Positions 8,033 through 16,939 are shown, counted from the first letter of the stretch. The stretch is 64,000 nt of DNA from Chitinophaga ginsengisoli (GCF_003014595.1 NZ_PYGK01000008.1:186001-250000); one strand, 5' to 3'. The notes: generated from the sequence alone by a model not told the origin. Made by a program: numbers and translations.

Positions 8033-10216
8033 CTACTGCTTCAATATCTTCACCTGCTTCTGGCTACCATCCTTACGCTCTATCACAACAACATGCACAC
8101 CGGCTTGAAGAGATGAAACACTAATTGTACTACCAGGATTTTTCACCCTCATCACTTCACGTCCGCTGATATCATAGACACGCAGTGTGCTCACTTTATC
8201 ACTACCCCGGATGGAGAGCTGATCTTTCACGGGGTTAGGCGACAGCGTAACTGTAGGCTCCTCCACTGCCAGCTTTTGCTGCACCGCTACTCTTGCGGAA
8301 GAAACATTGGTGATGGTCAGGTAATTGAGGTTGAATCCACCGGTTGATGTAGCAATACCGATGTTGTAGCTTCCTGCAGGCAATGATACAGTATGTGATA
8401 CATCCGTCCAGTTCTGCCAGCCACCGGTATTAGGTATTACAACAGAACCCAGTTGTGTAGCACCCGCATCTTTTTCCAGTCGCAGAGACATATTGGAATT
8501 AGGGCTAGCCACGCGATAGCTTACGCGGTAAGTGCCTGTTGCAGGAATATTCACTGCGTAAGACATCCAGTCGTTTGCATCGATCCATCCTACATTTTGT
8601 CCACCGCCTGCATCAGTTGTTGTTTCAACATCGACGCCTGACATGTAGTTATAGCTCTCCGCCTGGATGACGATTGAAGTGGAAGTAGTATTGGATTCTA
8701 CTTTCAGGGAAGACGCTACATCATTCCAGCCATTGTCCACCAGGCATTCATCATCGCCGGTCAGCACCAGTGTTGAACCAATGAAATTATCATCCTGGTA
8801 AAGGGTCACTTTATATCCGGCAGCTACTTTGATAGAAGAAATAGCATCATTCGGAATACCCAGTGCAATCAGCTGGCTGAGTGTATACGAACCCGGATTA
8901 AGCGCTACAGCGGCACCTGTATAATTACAGTCTCTGTAAGTAACAACCGGACCAGTTGGTGTCTGGCCGGCATAAGCACCGATAGCAACAGTTACGCGCT
9001 GTGGTGATGGTGCATTGATAGTGGATGAATTGTTAAATACATCGTCGTAACAGAATGCATACGTCTTGCTATTCAGACTGATGTCGCTGCGGTGCCAGAA
9101 CTTGCAATACCAGTTGTAGGGCGAAGTCTGATAATACGATGATGCAGTACCAAAATCCTGCGTGGCGCCGGTCGCCAGGTTCAGGTTAATCGCATGACGG
9201 TTGATGGCTGCACAGATCTGCGCCTGTACCACCTTATCAAATTGTCCGCCGGAAGCCATTACACCGCTACCTTCCATCACCTCAATGTTGGTAGGCTTAT
9301 TGGAGATAGTGCCTACCTGTCCATCGGACGATCTTGTAAAGGTGAATACGTTTCCTGACACGCGGCCGCTCCAGGTACCGGCATCGCCTGCATTGAATAC
9401 CAGGTTGCCGCTGCTGTACTTAGACCAGATGGCATCGATGTAGGAACCGAAGTAGTTCCCTTGTGCGCCGCCTGGCTGGAAAGCCGTTGTTTTTGACGGG
9501 AACTTAATGATGCCATTCGTAGCATCGTAGCAACCCGCAAATTCAGCTGGTGCAGTAGCCTGCCATTGTGCAAGGATCTGTGCGTGTGTCATTACCTCGC
9601 CTACTTTCTGATAGAAGCCGCCATTACCCCAGGCTTCCAGACCCATTGGGTACTGATAACTATCAACACGGGTGGTGTTTACCCAAAGACCATTGGAGGC
9701 ATTGGTCAGTTCGATTGTCTCATACCGGATACCCTGGTTAGGGTCTGTCGGATTGGCCAGGTTGGGAGCTGCATAACCACTCGGTGCGCCGGAAGCACCA
9801 AAGAAATAGAGATACAGCTGTGAGTTGAAGGAGATTAAAATACGGCATCCTTCAATACCGGGAATGTTGATGATCTTGTTAGGGATCTCGCTCAGCTTCG
9901 CAAAGCAATTAGCATATAATCCGTTGTTTCCCGGTCCCTGATTACCGTTGATGACCGGCCCGGGTACTGTGTTATTGGACACGCTCATCAAGTTAACGGC
10001 ACTGGTTTTCGGATTGATCCATACATGATTGCCGTTGATAATTCCGACAACGGCTACATAGATATTCCCATCGGCATACGATGAGTTGTTTTGTAATGTG
10101 AAGGGTACTGTGGCCTGAGCCTGCACTGCGTCTGCAGTTGCAAATGTTAATGTCAGCAGGAGGGTGATGCGTAGACATAACGTCCCGACGAGGGAAAAGA
10201 AAGATCTGGTCTTCAT
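8033..10216 (-). CDS. Secreted GH64 beta-1,3-glucanase with beta-gamma-crystallin, CBM6 and T9SS domains
   Basis: A 727-residue multidomain secreted enzyme. After the signal peptide (1-34) comes a GH64-like glucanase module (about 35-412), the family of laminaripentaose-releasing beta-1,3-glucanases. Next is a beta-gamma-crystallin domain (about 424-507) with two calcium-site motifs of the N/D-N/D-x-x-S/T-S form, NDAISS (456-461) and NDVASS (498-503). A CBM6-like carbohydrate-binding module follows (about 515-636), and the C terminus (about 655-727) is a type A T9SS sorting domain starting 'LSPNPVKDQLSI'. It should be exported by T9SS to attack fungal or algal beta-1,3-glucan. I could not place the GH64 catalytic acids with certainty. 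Confidence 0.85.
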   Translation of the reverse strand: MKTRSFFSLVGTLCLRITLLLTLTFATADAVQAQATVPFTLQNNSSYADGNIYVAVVGIINGNHVWINPKTSAVNLMSVSNNTVPGPVINGNQGPGNNGLYANCFAKLSEIPNKIINIPGIEGCRILISFNSQLYLYFFGASGAPSGYAAPNLANPTDPNQGIRYETIELTNASNGLWVNTTRVDSYQYPMGLEAWGNGGFYQKVGEVMTHAQILAQWQATAPAEFAGCYDATNGIIKFPSKTTAFQPGGAQGNYFGSYIDAIWSKYSSGNLVFNAGDAGTWSGRVSGNVFTFTRSSDGQVGTISNKPTNIEVMEGSGVMASGGQFDKVVQAQICAAINRHAINLNLATGATQDFGTASSYYQTSPYNWYCKFWHRSDISLNSKTYAFCYDDVFNNSSTINAPSPQRVTVAIGAYAGQTPTGPVVTYRDCNYTGAAVALNPGSYTLSQLIALGIPNDAISSIKVAAGYKVTLYQDDNFIGSTLVLTGDDECLVDNGWNDVASSLKVESNTTSTSIVIQAESYNYMSGVDVETTTDAGGGQNVGWIDANDWMSYAVNIPATGTYRVSYRVASPNSNMSLRLEKDAGATQLGSVVIPNTGGWQNWTDVSHTVSLPAGSYNIGIATSTGGFNLNYLTITNVSSARVAVQQKLAVEEPTVTLSPNPVKDQLSIRGSDKVSTLRVYDISGREVMRVKNPGSTISVSSLQAGVHVVVIERKDGSQKQVKILKQ

Positions 10217-10337
10217 AGATTATGGGTTTTATATTAACAGTGTGATATAAAATTAACTTAATTTATCCGGTAAGTTACCGTCTACACAACACTGTACTCA
10301 TAAAACCCGGCTTATTGCTTCATAAACAGCCAGGTGT

Positions 10338-10850
10338 CTACTCCACTTCTACGATCATCTCTACCTCTACGGCCATGTTCATAGGCAGCGCATTGGTACC
10401 CAATGCAGTACGTGCATGCCTGCCCTGCTCACCAAACACCTGTATCAACAGATCAGAAAAGCCATTTATCACTTTAGGCTGATCTGAAAAGGCGGCAGTA
10501 CAATTCACATAGCCATTTACCTTCACAATCTGCTTCACCTTATTCAGGCTGCCCAGTTCCTTTTTCAGCACTGCGAGTTGATTCATGGCTGTTAGCTTTG
10601 CCGCATCATAGCCTTGTTGCACGCTCAGCTCCTGTCCCAATTTGCCGGTTGTGTATTCACCATTGGCATTGCGAGGACCTTTACCTGATAAATAGAGCAG
10701 GTTACCTACCCTCCGGACATCCACATAACTGCCAATAGCAGGTGGCACTTCCGGTAATGTGATCTTTAATGTTGCCAGCTTTTCCTCCGGTGTTTGTGCA
10801 AAGACTGCTGAGCTTATTAACAGCGATACGAATAACATCAATACTTTCAT
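10338..10850 (-). CDS. Exported RidA/YjgF-family protein
   Basis: RidA proteins hydrolyse reactive enamine/imine intermediates, and many relatives have unknown roles. The start is set at 10850 because it begins a clean signal peptide (MKVLMLFVSLLISSAVFAQ); the frame is open upstream but nothing there looks coding. The mature part holds the family pattern, including 'VGNLLYLSGKGPRNANG' and the conserved Arg in HARTALGTNALPMN near the C terminus, which binds the substrate carboxylate in RidA. Export to the periplasm is unusual for RidA itself, though exported family members are common in Bacteroidota. Confidence 0.85.
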   Translation of the reverse strand: MKVLMLFVSLLISSAVFAQTPEEKLATLKITLPEVPPAIGSYVDVRRVGNLLYLSGKGPRNANGEYTTGKLGQELSVQQGYDAAKLTAMNQLAVLKKELGSLNKVKQIVKVNGYVNCTAAFSDQPKVINGFSDLLIQVFGEQGRHARTALGTNALPMNMAVEVEMIVEVE

Positions 10851-10984
10851 GCGGTTTAATTTAAACTTCGATAATATAAGGTGGCTCATATCATGGGCCT
10901 TATTGAACAGCACAAAAATAACGTTCTGCGGGAACCGGCAAAATGGCATTTGGACGCATCAAGATGGATATTTTCTCCATATAC

Positions 10985-11545
10985 CTAAAGTACCTTTTCC
11001 GCTTCATCAACATTACCCGGCAGATCTGTTGCTGTAATCAGTATATGCGTACCACGTACCGCCGGGTTGACAACACCAGATGTATACTGCCAGTATGAAA
11101 TACCTCCAGCCGGCACAGCGTCGCCCTGTTCAAGTTCAACACCTTCCGCAGAAAGGATACGGACTTTTACAGCAGCTACACGAACAACATCCCTGACGGC
11201 AATCGTAATGATATCGCCCTCTTCTCCTGTGTACTTTTCCGTGTTAATAAGTACGATAGCAGGTGCCTGGGCTGCATCCTGAAAGGCTACATTATACGCA
11301 GTCTGCCATTTCTTTGCAGCAGCTGCATACATCAGCTTTGTTACAGCATCAGTCATTGCATATTTTGCATACGCTGTCGCATCCGCGAATTTCTCCCGGG
11401 CTGCTACCTGCCGATCCGTCGGCGGCTTTGTGGCAGGCCCACATTTTGCAGTTACAACTGTTTTTCCTTTTCTTACACGAAGCGTCATCTGGCTGATAGA
11501 TCCAGATACCCCGCTCATGATTATGTTTTGTTTTACATAAGCCAT
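10985..11545 (-). CDS. Uncharacterised Bacteroidota protein, long form with beta-rich tail
   Basis: A 186-residue protein with no assigned function. Its N-terminal half (about 1-95) has the pattern 'RVRKGKTVVTAKCGP...P...REKFADATAYAKYAMTD...K..Y......TAYNVAFQDA', which matches the 107-residue product of the divergent gene at 11878-12201. The C-terminal half (about 95-186) is beta-rich and Ig-like in appearance. There is no signal peptide. Similar short proteins are seen in Bacteroidota as hypothetical genes. A long inverted repeat lies between the two start codons. I cannot assign a role. Confidence 0.7.
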   Translation of the reverse strand: MAYVKQNIIMSGVSGSISQMTLRVRKGKTVVTAKCGPATKPPTDRQVAAREKFADATAYAKYAMTDAVTKLMYAAAAKKWQTAYNVAFQDAAQAPAIVLINTEKYTGEEGDIITIAVRDVVRVAAVKVRILSAEGVELEQGDAVPAGGISYWQYTSGVVNPAVRGTHILITATDLPGNVDEAEKVL

Positions 11546-11726
11546 AGTGAATACATTTAAAGATTAATAATTGGAATAGTGGCGGCATTTAGCAATAAAA
11601 CTTACTGATAGCAACTCCTCTTTTTCGCCATTATTTTTGTCGTTTATATATACGAGAAACAGGCCTTTTCAGATCAAATAAAAGCTACTATCTTTTCCCC
11701 TTTTTACGAGGATATAACGCTGTACA

Positions 11727-11814
11727 AACGATGTTTCACCTATGTCTATCTTACGTTAATCCTACGTTCCAAGACGTAGGATCAACGTAAGATAGACATA
11801 GGTGAAACATCGTT
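11727..11814. repeat. 41-bp near-perfect inverted repeat with 6-base loop
   Basis: Arms 11727-11767 and 11774-11814 are complementary at 40 of 41 positions, the one exception being aatcc opposite gatcc. The loop is 'tccaag'. The structure sits between two divergently transcribed related genes, so it is not placed as a terminator. It is far longer than any other hairpin in the window. Confidence 0.95.
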
Positions 11815-11877
11815 AATTCCTGCTTAAATCGGTACTAATTCGGTGTTGTTTCAAGTTCAGATTACGTAAAACCCGCA

Positions 11878-12201
11878 ATGAAAAAAGCGTTAATTTTAAA
11901 TAAAAAAACTATGGCAAGAACAAACAATCATTTATTGAACGGCTTAAAGACAAGCCGTGGAAAAATAAATAAAGACTTCGTATTGAAAAAACGCGGAGAC
12001 AAAACATTTATCAGTAAGTATCCTGATATGAGCAATGTTGTTCCATCAACATTACAGCTCGCGTATAAGGATAGATTTATGCATGCGGTGGCATATGCTA
12101 AGAGCATTATTAACGACCCCGTGAAGAAGATTGCTTATAAAGTAAGACCTGGTAGTACGGTGTATCATTCTGCGATTAGGGATTATCTGGAGAATAATTA
12201 G
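11878..12201 (+). CDS. Uncharacterised Bacteroidota protein, short form
   Basis: A 107-residue basic protein of unknown function. It carries the same framework as the N-terminal half of the divergent 186-residue protein: 'LKKRGDKTFISKYPDMSNVVPS', then 'RFMHAVAYAKSIINDPVKKIAY' and 'STVYHSAIRDYL'. This pattern recurs in small hypothetical proteins of Bacteroidota. Translation may begin at 11878 or at the internal Met at 11911, which starts 'MARTNNHLLNG' and aligns better with the relatives. Base composition is visibly AT-rich compared with the flanking core genes, hinting at transfer. Confidence 0.7.
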   Translation: MKKALILNKKTMARTNNHLLNGLKTSRGKINKDFVLKKRGDKTFISKYPDMSNVVPSTLQLAYKDRFMHAVAYAKSIINDPVKKIAYKVRPGSTVYHSAIRDYLENN

Positions 12202-12497
12202 TACAAACCTGGGGCTGTTTTACTGCTACCAAGCCCTACACATTTTCATACTATTCCATTACAGAAAAACAGCCTAACAATTCGTTATACTATACTGCTT
12301 CTTTCCCCGGTCCTAATGCACCATACTCTCCTAATATCGGGCTGCTACCAAGATTAACGATATGCTCAATGAGATTTGATAAAGAATTATAAACAAATTG
12401 CTTAAAAAGATAATGGTCAATTTTCATTAACTTTACATGTTGGGTTCCTACACTTACCAGTGTTCCCATGTTGAATTATCAAAATGATTAATGGATA
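12202..12497. other. Intergenic region upstream of the ATPase gene
   Basis: AT-rich, no gene seen. A TAACTTTA at 12428-12435 is one base from the TAnnTTTG promoter element and is the best candidate promoter for the ATPase-nuclease pair. Confidence 0.4.
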
Positions 12498-13775
12498 ATG
12501 AGTAAAATCAGGGTCAAAAACTTCGGGCCGATAAAAGAAGGATATACCGATAATGATGGATGGATAGACATTAAAAAGGTGACGCTCTTTATTGGAAATC
12601 AGGGCACAGGCAAAAGTACCCTTGCGAAACTCATTTCCACGTTTACATGGATGGAAAAAGCTTTGAGCCGTGGTGATTATCCATTGGTACATTTTGAACG
12701 TATCGCAGTCTTTTATGAACTTCTTAGTTACCACAATATCCATACATATCTGCAGGGGTTCCAAAAAGCACAAGTTGAACTTTTTTCTGACGATGTTATT
12801 AAACCGCCAAGTGAGTTAGATTACGTTGGCGAATCGTATCAAATAACCGTTAGGGGAACACGTATCGATGTCGCAAAGTCTAATGGGCAGAATTATCATC
12901 TCCCGCAAATTGTTTATATACCTGCAGAACGCAATTTGCTCAATTTCACCTATGAATATAGACGCGCCAGACGAGTACCTGAAACATTAATTGACCTGCA
13001 AGTATTATACAGAGAAATTATCAAAGGCATTAACGGGGGAGTAATAAAACTGCCCATTAATGGTCTCGATATTATGTACAATAAAAATCTGGACACTCTA
13101 ATTATCAGAGGACAGGACTACATGGTAGATCTATTGGCTGCATCGAGCGGTATCCAGTCCGTTGTACCGCTTTTTTTAATATCGTTGTATTTGGCTAATT
13201 CTGTTCAATCGTCCTCAGAGTCTCGCCAGCCAATGAACAGCGAAGAGTTGGAAAGATTTAAAACAGATGTAGCGGCAATACACGCAAACGCTGACTTGAC
13301 AGATGAACAAAAGAAGGCAGCACTTTCTGTTGTTGCTGCGAAGTATAATAAAACTGCCTTTGTAAATATTGTAGAAGAGCCAGAACAAAATTTATTCCCT
13401 TCATCACAGTGGAATATCTTAAAAAGCTTGCTTGAGTTCAATAACATGAGCGAGGGAAACAGGTTGATCATGACCTCACATAGCCCGTACGTTATGAATG
13501 CTCTGATGTTAGCTGTAAAAGCCCGAAATGTTTACCAAACAATACATAATTGTGGCAAAAGCGAACTATTTAAATCTGTAGAAGAGATAGTACCTTCTAA
13601 ATCCATTATAAACGCTGACGATTTAATCATATATGAATTGAATGAGTCAGGAGGTTTGTCAAAGTTAGGTGACTATAAAGGTTTACCATCAGATGATAAT
13701 TACCTCAACAACTTGCTAGATGAATCAAACAACATGTATTCACAATTATTACGTATAGAAGATCAATGCAGGTAA
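12498..13775 (+). CDS. SMC/OLD-like AAA ATPase of a candidate two-gene defence module
   Basis: A 425-residue ATP-binding protein of the ABC/SMC-like AAA group used by many phage-defence systems. Seen in order are a Walker A GNQGTGKST (33-41), an ABC-signature-like ASSGIQS (215-221), a Walker B/D-loop VEEPEQNLFP (292-301) and a switch histidine in TSHSP (His328). It lacks a coiled-coil arm of SMC length and has no TOPRIM domain, so it is not a complete OLD nuclease. Its last 10 bases overlap the start of the next gene, showing translational coupling. The pair is AT-rich compared with its neighbours. Related ATPases pair with separate effectors in Septu, AbiL and PARIS, but the partner here is different. 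Confidence 0.85.
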   Translation: MSKIRVKNFGPIKEGYTDNDGWIDIKKVTLFIGNQGTGKSTLAKLISTFTWMEKALSRGDYPLVHFERIAVFYELLSYHNIHTYLQGFQKAQVELFSDDVIKPPSELDYVGESYQITVRGTRIDVAKSNGQNYHLPQIVYIPAERNLLNFTYEYRRARRVPETLIDLQVLYREIIKGINGGVIKLPINGLDIMYNKNLDTLIIRGQDYMVDLLAASSGIQSVVPLFLISLYLANSVQSSSESRQPMNSEELERFKTDVAAIHANADLTDEQKKAALSVVAAKYNKTAFVNIVEEPEQNLFPSSQWNILKSLLEFNNMSEGNRLIMTSHSPYVMNALMLAVKARNVYQTIHNCGKSELFKSVEEIVPSKSIINADDLIIYELNESGGLSKLGDYKGLPSDDNYLNNLLDESNNMYSQLLRIEDQCR

Positions 13776-14293
13776 ACTTTTTCGATGCACACCACACACA
13801 ATCGAGCCAGGAAACATTTGGATTGTATGATAAACCATATCCTGAAAGGGCGCCATCATACATCATGGAAGAGGACAAACATGATTGGATAGGAATTGTA
13901 AATAATCCAACTAAAATCAATGCGGATTTTTACGGTTTGGATCATTCACTGAAAATACCTGTCCCACCGCCTAACCCCGATAACAAATACATTGAAAGTC
14001 TTTGTGATGGGATGCTAAAACATGGAGACAATCTAGCCTTTGTCGAATTAAAAGTTTGGGCAAGCGACGGCAAATGGATTGGCGTATCAACGAAGCAAAT
14101 ACTAAACTCTGTCAAACTTTTTGCGGAAAATCACAGTTTCGTCGGATATAACCGGGTCGAAGGTCGTATCTGTAACAAATTAAAGCCCGCATTGCACAAA
14201 AATTGTATGCATTCTCAGGAAAAATTTCACGAAGCTGCTGTTTTATATGGTTTTAAAGGTGAATTGGTTGTAAAGCAAGAAATTGATATCTGA
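13766..14293 (+). CDS. Putative PD-(D/E)XK-like nuclease partner of the ATPase
   Basis: A 175-residue protein I do not recognise as a named family. It contains 'SLCDGMLKHGDNLAFVELK', with Asp81, Glu94 and Lys96 spaced as in the D-x(n)-ExK core of PD-(D/E)XK nucleases. The strand-turn-strand hydrophobic pattern and the downstream helix 'STKQILNSVKLF' also fit the fold. It starts inside the end of the ATPase gene, as toxin-effector partners often do. A nuclease role is inferred from this motif only. Late cysteines (Cys164-region KNCMHS and GRICNK) are not arranged as an obvious zinc finger. No signal peptide is present. Confidence 0.6.
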   Translation: MQVNFFDAHHTQSSQETFGLYDKPYPERAPSYIMEEDKHDWIGIVNNPTKINADFYGLDHSLKIPVPPPNPDNKYIESLCDGMLKHGDNLAFVELKVWASDGKWIGVSTKQILNSVKLFAENHSFVGYNRVEGRICNKLKPALHKNCMHSQEKFHEAAVLYGFKGELVVKQEIDI

Positions 14294-14847
14294 TATCGCA
14301 TGCATAAATTGTAATAGTTCAAATTTGATTTGGCTGTATGGATAATATTTTAGACAGGCGGAGGAATGTACCAACTGAAACAGATATACGCTTCTCTTAT
14401 TATAAGTCCTCCACAAGATAGCCCCCAAGGCACTTTCTATAATACCATAGCAAGCCGGGAGTCCACAAAAGCAATCCCCCCTCACAACGTTAACTCCCCT
14501 CCTCCTCCCAACCTGCCAGACCCTGCAACCGATTTCCCAATATCTGTACTCAAAACGTTTTACTTTTCCCAAGAAGTTATTACATTTGCTTACAGCGATG
14601 TAGCAACGCAAGGAGTTAAAGCCCCAGGCCTTCAGTTATCAACCAAATACTCAAGTTCATGTGAAATACAAGCTTTCACGTCCCTTTTCCGGCAACAACA
14701 CCACCTTATTCACATTAACAAATATCAAGATATACGTGAATGATATGCTATGATGCGAAAACATACAACTGCTTTACCAACAGTACTTCCTGTTATGACA
14801 AAGACTGGTACATGTCTCACATTTTTACAACCAAACAAATTTCCTTC
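14294..14847. other. Long intergenic region without a supported gene
   Basis: Frames are open on both strands (about 14366-14743 plus and 14243-14611 minus), but neither product has recognisable composition, motifs or a plausible start. The stretch separates the accessory pair from the following operon and may hold decayed sequence plus the promoter of the barrel gene. Confidence 0.5.
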
Positions 14848-15555
14848 ATGAAAAACAAACAACGACTAATGCCTGCAAAAGCCGTGTTGCTTTTTGTCCT
14901 AGTACCTCTGATGCTTGCCCTGACGCCATTTATTACAAGCTCCGCACAAACACTTGATGTCACCAAAGCACCATCCAAAAAAGCCTATACATTGAAGATC
15001 AATAAAGGCGATTACTGGATTGGTGGTGGTCTTGGTCTGAGCGGATCAGTAGCGCCCATGGGGCAATACATCGGTACCGCAGCCCAGTTATCCGCCAAAG
15101 GGGGATATCACATTATCGACAAACTGTCTGTCGGCGTGAGCCTGACCGCCGGTATCAGCATCTCTGATAAAAAGAGCAAGGGTATCTATACCCGTGGTAT
15201 CAGTATGCTGGTGGGCCCGATCGTACAATACATGATCCCGCTTTCAAAAACATTCTTCCTGGCGCCAATAGTAGGTGCCACCTGGGGACCTATCAGCGTA
15301 AAATCGATGGTATCCCAGCCAGGTGCACCGGAAGAATATGTGAAAATAAAAGGGCATGCTTTCTGTCAGCTGGCAGGTATCGGCCCCTTCTTTGAGGTGA
15401 TACCGGAAAAGGCAAGCTTTGGTGCACAGATCCTCGTGTCTTCCCTGCAGCAGACAACAACGCTTCATTCAAACGGCAGCGAGATCCCTGGCACTAAAGT
15501 GAAAGATAATAAGTCTGGTCCGGCCTTGAATATCGAATTCAGACTGCATTTTTAA
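14848..15555 (+). CDS. Outer-membrane beta-barrel protein
   Basis: A 235-residue protein from the start at 14848, chosen because it begins a signal peptide (MKNKQRLMPAKAVLLFVLVP... ending SSAQ). The mature part shows alternating hydrophobic strands with 'YWIGGGLGLSGS', 'GGYHIIDKLSVGVSLTAGIS' and a C-terminal 'ALNIEFRLHF' ending in aromatic Phe, all typical of small porin-like eight-stranded barrels. The frame extends upstream to 14740 without a signal sequence. The DUF3095 gene starts 25 bases after its stop, so the two are probably co-transcribed. Its ligand is unknown. Confidence 0.8.
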   Translation: MKNKQRLMPAKAVLLFVLVPLMLALTPFITSSAQTLDVTKAPSKKAYTLKINKGDYWIGGGLGLSGSVAPMGQYIGTAAQLSAKGGYHIIDKLSVGVSLTAGISISDKKSKGIYTRGISMLVGPIVQYMIPLSKTFFLAPIVGATWGPISVKSMVSQPGAPEEYVKIKGHAFCQLAGIGPFFEVIPEKASFGAQILVSSLQQTTTLHSNGSEIPGTKVKDNKSGPALNIEFRLHF

Positions 15556-15580
15556 TCCCTGTAAAAGGGCATAAAGGGCT

Positions 15581-16735
15581 ATGTCAGCAAGTTCTGATCT
15601 GTTTTACTCCAGATTACCGGTCAATCGTATTCCTCTCAGTGAGCTGCTGACGGAAGAACATTTATTCTACCAGGTACCTGACAGCTGGCATGTTATTGTA
15701 ACAGATATTAAAGGCTCCACGGCTGTCGTACAAAAAGGATTGCACGAGACCGTCAACCTGGTTGCCACCGGGAGCATTGTTGCAGTACTAAACATCTGTT
15801 TTAAAGCAAATATCACCGTCCCTTTCTTCTTCGGAGGGGACGGTGCTTCTTTTATAGTCCCTCCTGCCGTGAAAGACGCCGCTATGGCAGCACTTTTACT
15901 TTACAGGAATAATACCCGGGAAAACTTCAATATCGAGCTACGCACAGGCGTGGTGGACGTAAAGGAGATCTACGCCCGGGGACATGCACTGAGGATCTGT
16001 AAATTCACCAGCTCCGGCAATTTCACCATTCCGATCCTGCTGGGAAACGGTCTCAGTTATGCAGAAAAACTGATCAAAGGAGATGATTACCGCTTCCCCG
16101 GTCAGGCTCCCGGCGGGAATGAATTAGACCTGAGTGGCATGCAATGCCGCTGGGACAAGATCAAACCTCCGGAAAATCATTATGAAGTAGTCAGCCTGAT
16201 TGTCCTTTCAACTGATGACGCAAAGCAATCACAGACCTTCCAGCAAGTCATTTCCTACATTGATGAGATCTATGGCACGCCCGAGAAAAGGCAGCCTATT
16301 TCTATATCAAAGCTCCGGCTCAAAGCCTCCTTCACCAAACTGGGATCAGAAATACGCGCCCGGTTTGGCAGCATGAAGATCTTTTCACTTATACAGGCCT
16401 GGCTCACCACCACCCTGGGTTACATCTATTTCCAGACCAAAACCGGCAGGACCTATCTCACACGACTGGTGGAAATGTCCGACACACTCGTAATAGATGG
16501 TAAGATCAATACCGTTATTACAGGCACCCCACAACAGCGGCAACTCCTGGAAGAAAAACTGAACAGGCTGGAACAGGCCGGGGAGATCTTCTATGCCATC
16601 TATGTCAGCAAAGAATCTGTGATGTCCTGCTACGTCCGCGATATGAAAGACGACCATATTCACTTTGTGGATGGCGCCGGAGGCGGATATACCCATGCTG
16701 CCGGCGTGCTGAAACTGAAATGCAGAAAGGTATAG
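15581..16735 (+). CDS. DUF3095 protein, class III cyclase-like
   Basis: A 384-residue cytoplasmic protein matching the DUF3095 family. The N-terminal half resembles a class III nucleotide cyclase: TDIKGST (41-47) with Asp42 and FFFGGDGASF with Asp87 occupy the places of the two metal-binding aspartates. The remaining ~230 residues are specific to DUF3095 and end with a 'HFVDGAGGGYTHAAG' motif. Whether it makes a cyclic nucleotide is not known. It follows the barrel gene closely and is followed by a sensor kinase/regulator pair with a separate promoter. Confidence 0.8.
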   Translation: MSASSDLFYSRLPVNRIPLSELLTEEHLFYQVPDSWHVIVTDIKGSTAVVQKGLHETVNLVATGSIVAVLNICFKANITVPFFFGGDGASFIVPPAVKDAAMAALLLYRNNTRENFNIELRTGVVDVKEIYARGHALRICKFTSSGNFTIPILLGNGLSYAEKLIKGDDYRFPGQAPGGNELDLSGMQCRWDKIKPPENHYEVVSLIVLSTDDAKQSQTFQQVISYIDEIYGTPEKRQPISISKLRLKASFTKLGSEIRARFGSMKIFSLIQAWLTTTLGYIYFQTKTGRTYLTRLVEMSDTLVIDGKINTVITGTPQQRQLLEEKLNRLEQAGEIFYAIYVSKESVMSCYVRDMKDDHIHFVDGAGGGYTHAAGVLKLKCRKV

Positions 16736-16939
16736 GTCCGCCGTATTTTGAAGGACGGAAACGTCCACTTCCCAACTTAATCTGTCCAGTTCCCCCTCCT
16801 CATCCTGTTCCCGCAATCAGCATCGTCATAATTTTGGCCAACGGCCCTACCCTGCTATCAACCATAAAAGTGTCAACAGAAACACGGTTGAGTACATCAA
16901 TGGGCCCATAATTTATAATCAAGCGGAAAGAATTAACTA

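Noticed and set aside
11727-11814. The 41-bp inverted repeat as a transcription terminator
   Set aside because: Both flanking genes are transcribed away from it and no T-run follows either arm.
12498-14293. PARIS or a complete OLD nuclease for the ATPase pair
   Set aside because: The ATPase lacks TOPRIM, and the small partner has an ExK core, not DUF4435 or TOPRIM motifs.
14366-14743. A 125-residue frame between the nuclease-like gene and the barrel gene
   Set aside because: Amino-acid composition is irregular, no domain or signal is visible, and an overlapping minus-strand frame is equally open.
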